A DNA stretch of 64,000 nucleotides from Diadema setosum (lineage: Eukaryota; Echinodermata; Echinoidea; Diadematoida; Diadematidae), in contig CM067077.1 in assembly GCA_033980235.1 (NCBI GenBank), positions 12,503,797-12,567,796 of the forward strand, given 5' to 3'. The position numbers and the translations under genes were made by a program. The notes beneath the pieces were generated by a model. That model had not been told where the DNA came from, made no database searches, and saw only the letters and a program-made list of their open reading frames with translations. Shown here one piece after another: positions 57,650-64,000 of the stretch. Positions within the stretch are counted from its first letter, which is position 1; each line of letters begins with the position of its first letter.

Positions 57650-59140
57650 TAACCCTATAAAGCCCAAGCTATTTTGACCACTTCCAGACCCCCTTATACA
57701 ACTTCTTTACTATATGATGTATGACCGTCATATTTGGCACATTGGTAGAGCAACTCATACTCTACATGACCCAACATTTGAAATTTCTTAAGGTCATCCA
57801 CTGGGGGCGCTATTTACCAAAATATAGAAAAAATGCATAGGAAATACGCTAAAATCATGTTTTTTTCTTTTTACTTCTTTATCCCCAGTATATGTTTTTA
57901 CTTTACATCAATCATTTTCATATTTACAACAAAGGAAAACCAAGTCCACCTTCACTATTTATTATGGTTGAAATCTCTCAAGGTCAACATATGGGGACAC
58001 TATTCATTACAATATAAAGAAGTATATAAAACCTATGATGTATTGCTTGGAATGGATACATAATTGGTATCGCATTTCATATTTCCAAAATATTGAAATT
58101 TTGAGTTTGCAGATTGATAATATGATAAACAAATAATATTACAGGCAAAGCTTGTGTGAAGATAACACAAAATAAAAGGGTAGTCTTTGGAAAATGCTTT
58201 TTTTTTTCGATTATTTCTATTATCATTGTTTGATGCCTATGTTATAGAAAGTAAAGGAAATAATAATAGTGGGGGGCGCAAGGGATTTTTGGTTCAAATT
58301 TTTCCAAAAGCACCAAAATTTGGCACACATGTAGCCAAAACCATACTATTTCGATTTTTGATGGGCGCCAAGAAGGGCGCCCTCTGGGGCGGCCATATTG
58401 GCAAAATCCAATATGGCCGCCATATAGGTTTAAAGGTCACTTGCATTTGAAAACATAAAAGGATTACAATTATTTAAAAAGTCAGGTTAAGACGTTTTCT
58501 GGGTCAAGCAATTCGAATCTGAAGTTGTTTTTATGGTCTGAAGTCAATTTTTCCTTATAAGGTCACCTTAAGGTCATTTAGGGGTCAAACCATTGTATTC
58601 ATAACAGTTTATTGAAAAAAATGGCTTGCCCACGCATAGACAATATTCCAGGAATGCCAGCCTTTAGTAATAGAATTGCAGTTGTCGACGGCTGAAAAAA
58701 AGGCATATTTCTTGTGAAGGGCGCCCTCCGGGGCGGCATATTTGCAAAATCCAATATGGCTGCCACCTACGTTTAAAGGCCAGTATTCAAAACCTTAAAA
58801 GTGTTACAATAATTTGAAAAATCAGCTTTAGAGGTTTTATGGGTCAAGGAATTCGATTCTGAAGTTGTTTTTATGGTCTGATGTCAACCTTCCTTATAAG
58901 GTCTCCCTAAAGGTTCTTATAAGGTCTCCCTATGGAACATCATAGTTCATGTCACAATCATTCCATTAATTATTTTTACATTACAGGCGCTAAGAGGAAA
59001 CGTCCTCACCAACTGGTCATATTTGCGGAATTCAATATATTTGCATTTGCTTTAATGACAGCCAAAAGAGCTAGTTAGAATTATGGGTACTGCCCTTTTA
59101 AAGAGTTTTCAAGATTTGATTATTGGAATATTATTTTCAT
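57650..59140. repeat. Dispersed repeat with ATGGCGGCCATATTGGA words
   Basis: A diverged repeat block starting AACCCTATAAAGCCCAAG. It contains two tandem copies about 345 bp apart (GGGCGCCCTC at about 58374 and 58719), each followed by TTCTGAAGTTGTTTTTATGG-like sequence (58518 and 58859). A perfect 14-bp stem (58388-58401 with 58408-58421) is built on GGCGGCCATATTGG. Related sequence lies inverted at about 62590-62960. Confidence 0.75.
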
Positions 59141-59226
59141 CTTCATCTACAAGGAATGTAATTAAAAACGCACATATATGAGAAATAGAATCATATTGCT
59201 ACCGAATATATTGATAGTTTAGCAAT

Positions 59227-59248
59227 GGGGGGGGGGGGGGGGGGGGGG
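59227..59248. repeat. Run of 22 G
   Basis: The longest of many G or C runs in this window (others near 5071, 29414, 33271, 39924, 40606, 41886, 42516, 44501, 63025). Confidence 0.95.
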
Positions 59249-59779
59249 CTACTCTCTATATTACCAGCGTCCTTGACGTTGCCACTAAAAAGAGAAGTGT
59301 TTTTATTTCTCTGTTGCAGTTCAGGGATCCTCAATCACAATAGATATTCATAATTCAGATTTAAATTCGATGGAATAATAACTATGAAGATCACTCCTAA
59401 TCTGGATGAAAAAAAGAAAAAAAAATCTGTCGTGTTTAAGAGAGTTTTTAGTACATCAGGTTGGCATCAATTTGCTATTTTCAAACGTGTGTATCAAAGT
59501 TCGATTCTAAAGTCCTTACAGGAATCTTTATGTGCCTCCACAGCTAAATATGCTGTTCAGAGAACATGACGGTCCTGGTGACGCCATGTAGGGAACAAGC
59601 ATATTTCACAGGTGCCACAGTGACACCATTAACAGGGTACAGATGAGATATGCTATAGTACAACTTTCATGACACCTTCTAGGGTCTATTAGATTCTATC
59701 CAAAGTGCTTGGACGCAAATCGGTATGATATCACAAGACTTTATAAGTTGGTATCTCGTTAGTCTGAACACTATAGGTT

Positions 59780-60215
59780 GCAACTCTCTGCAACATCTCT
59801 ACGAGGCACGTCTCCTGGAGACGAGCCCAATCTCTAGGATTCGTAGGAGAATCGAACATTTTCGATTTTTGAAGAGACTATTTCCGTCTTCCAGCTTGTC
59901 TCCGAGACGTCTCTGCGAAGTCTACATCACTGTGGCCATGTCGTGGGGACTAAATTTGTCTTCAACATCTTCGAGATGTCTCCGCAACTTGTGGAGACCG
60001 TAATAACATAATGGCGACGAAAGGGAGAAAACGCTGAGAAAAGACGTCTCTGATAAGTCCCTGCGACTGCAAAAGCCGTGCCAACATCTCCGTGACTTCC
60101 AAGCAAATAAGTTGTCCCTTTGTTTGAAGACGTCTTGGACGTCGCCCTGGAAATTGCATTAGTTGTGACAGCGAAAATAATTTCTTCGAGACGCTGGCAT
60201 TGCGACAATGTCTCC
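59780..60215. repeat. GC-rich block of GAGACG/CGTCTC words
   Basis: Short words such as CGTCTC, GAGACG, ATCTCTACG, GTCTCCG and AAGACGTC recur on both strands without a fixed period. The overlapping frames on both strands have no motif. It resembles a decayed array of a TCTCCGAGAC-type unit. Confidence 0.5.
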
Positions 60216-60219
60216 TCCC

Positions 60220-61715
60220 GTCAGATAGGCCCTCAATCCCCTTCCTCCCTTTAATTTTCCAGCAATATCAAACTACTGACCATGGCTCGTCTGACACCTG
60301 CCCTACATTGTGCATTTTCACCTTCATTCATCCATTCATTCATTCATTCATTTCATTATTTTTTTTTTTCATTTCCATGTTTTCCACCTCCCAATGCATG
60401 CCTTGAAACAGCTGTGGTGCAGAAGAATGAAATTTGGTACTGACTGAAGCATTGCGGAGGGTGGCTGATAGTACAAGTAATTGCCATGTACCTGTGCCAT
60501 CTTTCCTCCAACCCCACTCCCTGAAGTCAGGGATCACATCATGATCCATGCTGTCATGATTCCAGTAGAAACTCACTTGCAGCAGCACTCAGATCTTCGA
60601 AATGTTGATACAGCGCCGCTTGAGCAGATAGGGTAGTTTCTGATGATCTGCCCCCACGTTATGACGAGATGATGCTTACCCTCGTTGACGCCGACTGCCC
60701 CATAAACCTTGTTGCTCATCAGTCCTTGCTGGACATGAGCACGATTATTAAAGTAGATAATGTGTCAGTGAGCTCTGGTTTGTGGACCCATACTACTTAG
60801 GCATTTTGCATGCCACATCAAAGCAAGTCTGAAGTAATGTCGCACCCTGTCAGTGCCTGATGTTGGGCTCTGGAAGAGAGGTATGCTGTACAGGAAAGAG
60901 CTGAAAAGGCCTTTATCTTTTCAATACTACGACCCACCAGTAACTCCCTCAGATCAAAGGGATTAAAAAAGCACACTACCGAAAATGTAATGTTATGCTC
61001 ATCCGTGCGATTGTATACTGTTTTCAGAAAATGCTTTGAGAAAACATTATGTCATCCTTTGTAAGGATATCTAACTTTGCGGAGATGGAAAGCTGAAGGA
61101 TTGTGAGCTCACAATTCCTGTTGAATATTTCCGTCTCGAATCAGGTGCTCAGGATGAGTTGTCCGTCCCATTTATTCTTGGATATCTGTGCGCTGATAAA
61201 TGAGGGAAGTTGTTTATATTCCAATCTTAATTTTCAGCAAGCCGCTACGCTCTTCCAATCATAATTTGAGATTTGAGTGGTGCCATCACCATCCCTTGTT
61301 AGAGGACTGCACAGTGTTGCTGCGCAAAAATGTCAAGATTATTTTCTTCAGGATCAGTATCCCATACAGCATCAATAGGTGTTCAGTTTCCCTAGTCATT
61401 TGCGCTTTCAGTAAAGAAACGGTTTCGTTTGATAAAAAGAGAATAAAAAAAAAATAAAAAAAAACCTTCAGCTGAATTGTCTTCACCTACTCTGATAAGA
61501 TACTGCCATTAAAGGACTTTAATGATCAAATTTAGTTTACTGCCCCTAGAATACTGGTCTGACATGGATTGAGGAACTCGATTCCCTGGAAGCTTCGGCC
61601 ATTGCTTCCTTCACTGAAGAAGCAGACGCTGTCTTGCCAAGGGAGAGCAGGCATACACCAATTTCAGCAGGAGGAGAATCATATCGCTTGCCAGCTGGAA
61701 AGTTATATAATTGAC
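60220..61715. other. No gene recognised
   Basis: Mixed-composition DNA. Parts around 60600-61000 look less AT-biased, but I cannot assign a protein or element. Confidence 0.35.
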
Positions 61716-61721
61716 CATGAA

Positions 61722-62060
61722 AGGTGACGAAGTGGCTCAGTCGGTAGCATATGGCTTGCAGTCTAGGAACTTCTAGGGGTTCGAATCCCACTTATCTCTA
61801 GTCTAGCTAAGCAATGGTGTGTGTTGTCATACCGTCCCCTCTAGTAGAGGCACAACACTTTGCACCTCATCACTTGGATATAAAAAGTGGAAGTCCCTTG
61901 TGTGAAAGAATCACAAACCCAGACACATGAAAAGATCCCAAATCGGCATTCCGTTATCGGAAAACTCAAGGTGCATAAACCAGTAAAGTGGTTCACCCAA
62001 AGTACACATACAACTGGCCAGCTTTACAAACAGACCATCTAGTTGCATACGGGCTATCCA
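61722..62060 (+). mobile_element. tRNA-derived SINE
   Basis: GACGAAGTGGCTCAGTCGGT contains an A box (TGGCTCAGTCGG) and is followed 40 bases later by a perfect B box (GGTTCGAATCC). Acceptor and T-arm pairing is broken at several positions, so it is not a working tRNA gene. A non-tRNA body of about 250 bases follows (CACAACACTTTGCACCTCA). The exact 3' end is unclear. Confidence 0.7.
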
Positions 62061-62177
62061 GCTATCTCGTCGGAAGGAAAAATGAAGACAAAATAAGATT
62101 AGGTGTGTTTACTACCCTCTTTGCCATTGCACACTGATTCAGCACCTTTGAATAGGATGGCAGCCGTACTTAAGCAT

Positions 62178-62270
62178 ATACATATATATATACATATATA
62201 TATATATACTATATACTCTATCTCTCTCTCTATATATATATATGTACACGCTGTATATATATATGTATAT
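62178..62270. repeat. TA/TC microsatellite
   Basis: Compound TATA and TCTC array. A second TA array is at 62393-62432. Frames across them are spurious. Confidence 0.9.
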
Positions 62271-62589
62271 ATTGATACAAAGAAAGGGAAAACTGACCAG
62301 AAACAAATGATAAATAGCGAAACTTTGAGCAAAGAAAAAGAGAAAAGAAAACGAAACTGATGGAAACCCATTTTCTGTGCTCAAAGTTTTCACTATATAT
62401 ATATATACATACATATACATATATTATATATATAATTTTTCATTTATTTGTCATAATCATTATTGATATGTAGGGGAATGGAACCGCTCTTGGCCCTAAT
62501 TGATCATTGAAGAAGTATGGAAGAAATGACAAATGGGACAAAATAGGTGTACCAGTAAATTCCAGTTGAATGCTTACAGACGCCATTTC

Positions 62590-62960
62590 CAAAAATGCCC
62601 GAAATGCCTGATTTGACCCTTATTTGACCTTAAAAGTGACCTTGAGAGGTGATCAGTGACCTTGAATTGCAGAAGTGACATTTAGAATCACATTCTCTAA
62701 CCCCGTAAACCCTTCCACATAGGATTCATTACTTTGATCAACCTTTTCAATTTGTAAGTGCAGTTGACCTTTAACCCGGATGGCGGCCATATTGGATTTC
62801 ACCAATATGGCGGCCCCAAGGGTTTTTAGTCTTGGCGCCCATCAAAAATCGAAAGAGTATGGTACAAGGGACCTATGAGCCAAATTTGGTGCTTTTGGAA
62901 GAATTTGAACCAAACAGCCCATTTTGAGCCCTTAGGCCCCCAACTATAAGAAGACCATTT
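62590..62960. repeat. Inverted relative of the 58.3-kb repeat
   Basis: Contains GATGGCGGCCATATTGGATT, CACCAATATGGCGGCC, GGCGCCCATCAAAAATCGAA and AATTTGGTGCTTTTGGAA, the reverse complement of words at 58300-58425. Confidence 0.75.
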
Positions 62961-64000
62961 CAGGGTAATTCATAACCATAATTACTTCACCCTTAGGTCC
63001 TTTAGCAAATTACAGCCAAGAACCCCCCCCCCCCCCCATTTCATCCATTATATTGTTAATTGAAATTGGAACAGAAAATCATGCAAAATCTGACGAACAT
63101 GGTTGTCAGTTTACGGTTGCCATGGCAAGCTGCATTATCGGATATAGCTAAATTATACATCAAAATGTGCGCAATAAGACTTTAGGAGAAGTTACCAAAT
63201 ATGGTTGAAAGGTAGATTTCCTCCGTTGTGTTATACTTACAGGATTTTTTTCTTTTCAAATTTTAAGATCTTGTCATATCATAATAACATCTTTTTTATG
63301 ATTCTATTTAAATATCAGTGATGACTCTCATGTTCCTAAACATCCCCCACAACATAAGCTGTTTTGAAGGAGGTAGACAAATCCAAATAGAGTAGCGAAG
63401 TGATTATGTCACATGCTTTTGTAAAAGCTTGGGGTTGGAAACAGTTACGCGCGTAGAATTGCGCGGACCAGTAGACGTTGTCTAGAACCAGTTTCCATGG
63501 AGATGAATGGCTCTGACATCACACTTTGGTACTCTACTGACTTCGAGAAGGTCCTCCTTTAAGACTCACTTCGGTTATGGGTTCACTCCAGAAAATAGCT
63601 GCATGAAAGTTGTTTCGATTTTTCTGTATGAAAACATAATGAATCTGTCTTAGATTCCTGGATTCTCATCATTATTACTACTGAAACCTAATTCCAAATA
63701 GGGAAAATTCTGATCAACACTATACCCAATGCAACTTGTCATTCTGATTTGATGTTTGATTTATGACAGACACAAAATCGAACTAATTCGCAATTTTAAA
63801 AGTCAACGTTCAAATCAACGTTGCCATTAATAGTGATTACTCATCGCATTTAATAACTACAACAACTCTAGCAATCTGGGTTGTAATTTTTAGGAAATAG
63901 TAATTAACAATAATCTAAAGTTTTGTTATTGCCTATACATCATAGCATAGACTGGCGAATACTTGACACTGTAGTCTTCCATTGAATCCAATTTCCCATT
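62961..64000. other. No gene seen
   Basis: AT-rich DNA with a C run at about 63025-63039 and a small CpG-richer patch near 63448. Nothing else is supportable. Confidence 0.45.

Noticed and set aside
59725..60208. Two opposite-strand proteins of about 90 residues
   Set aside because: They arise from the GAGACG/CGTCTC word cluster, which is open on both strands.
61722..61795. A functional tRNA gene
   Set aside because: The A and B boxes are good, but acceptor and T-stem pairing fails at several positions and a SINE body follows.

Overview
The window looks like nuclear DNA of a marine deuterostome invertebrate, most likely an echinoderm and plausibly a sea urchin. This is an inference. It rests on AT-rich sequence with long introns, frequent TAGGCCTA-type words, many microsatellites and poly-G/C runs, APE-type LINEs with a 2A-like peptide of the kind known from sea urchin elements, tandem intronless GPCR genes, and a chondroitin-type sulfotransferase. 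There is no bacterial-style gene organisation, no CRISPR array and no rRNA. Most computed open frames here are noise in microsatellites or fragments of mobile elements.

Layout. 1-6.9 kb is a pile of decayed non-LTR retrotransposons. The first (about 386-3400) has a 2A-like motif, an endonuclease and a reverse transcriptase, broken by frameshifts. The second is in two pieces (3555-4140 and 5826-6868), separated by a C-rich tandem repeat and a large foldback built of TTGGTCTAAT-like words. 8.8-20 kb holds two paralogous, single-exon class A GPCR genes (9916-11166 and 18699-19946) on the + strand. They arose by duplication of a unit of about 2.4 kb that includes about 1.1 kb of upstream DNA. A third decayed LINE (about 12170-14890) and a tRNA-derived SINE lie between them.

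22.07-30.95 kb holds a seven-exon gene on the - strand. I assembled it from splice signals and reading phase. All junction phases agree and give a 533-residue type II membrane sulfotransferase of the CHST15 (GalNAc 4-sulfate 6-O-sulfotransferase) type. Its introns carry several small inverted-repeat transposons, two of them flanked by TTAA. A possible 5' untranslated exon and CpG-rich promoter lie near 32.0-32.4 kb.

32-64 kb is gene-poor. It holds dispersed MITE-like elements (three copies of a 247-bp family, a TTAA foldback nested in an older element, a CGGGAG-rich element with a 6-bp target duplication), strong palindromes, microsatellites and a second tRNA-derived SINE. Two gene fragments are possible: a small coding exon near 41.25 kb ending in a strong donor, and a CpG-rich region followed by a first-exon-like frame for an N-glycosylated extracellular segment at 51.67-52.4 kb.

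The receptors and the sulfotransferase are ordinary animal genes and I see no evidence that they work together. I did not find a convincing new multi-gene system. The items most worth following are the divergence pattern of the receptor pair, the 2A-bearing LINE, the nested TTAA insertion with its empty site visible in the same window, and several foldback sequences with unusual internal repetition.
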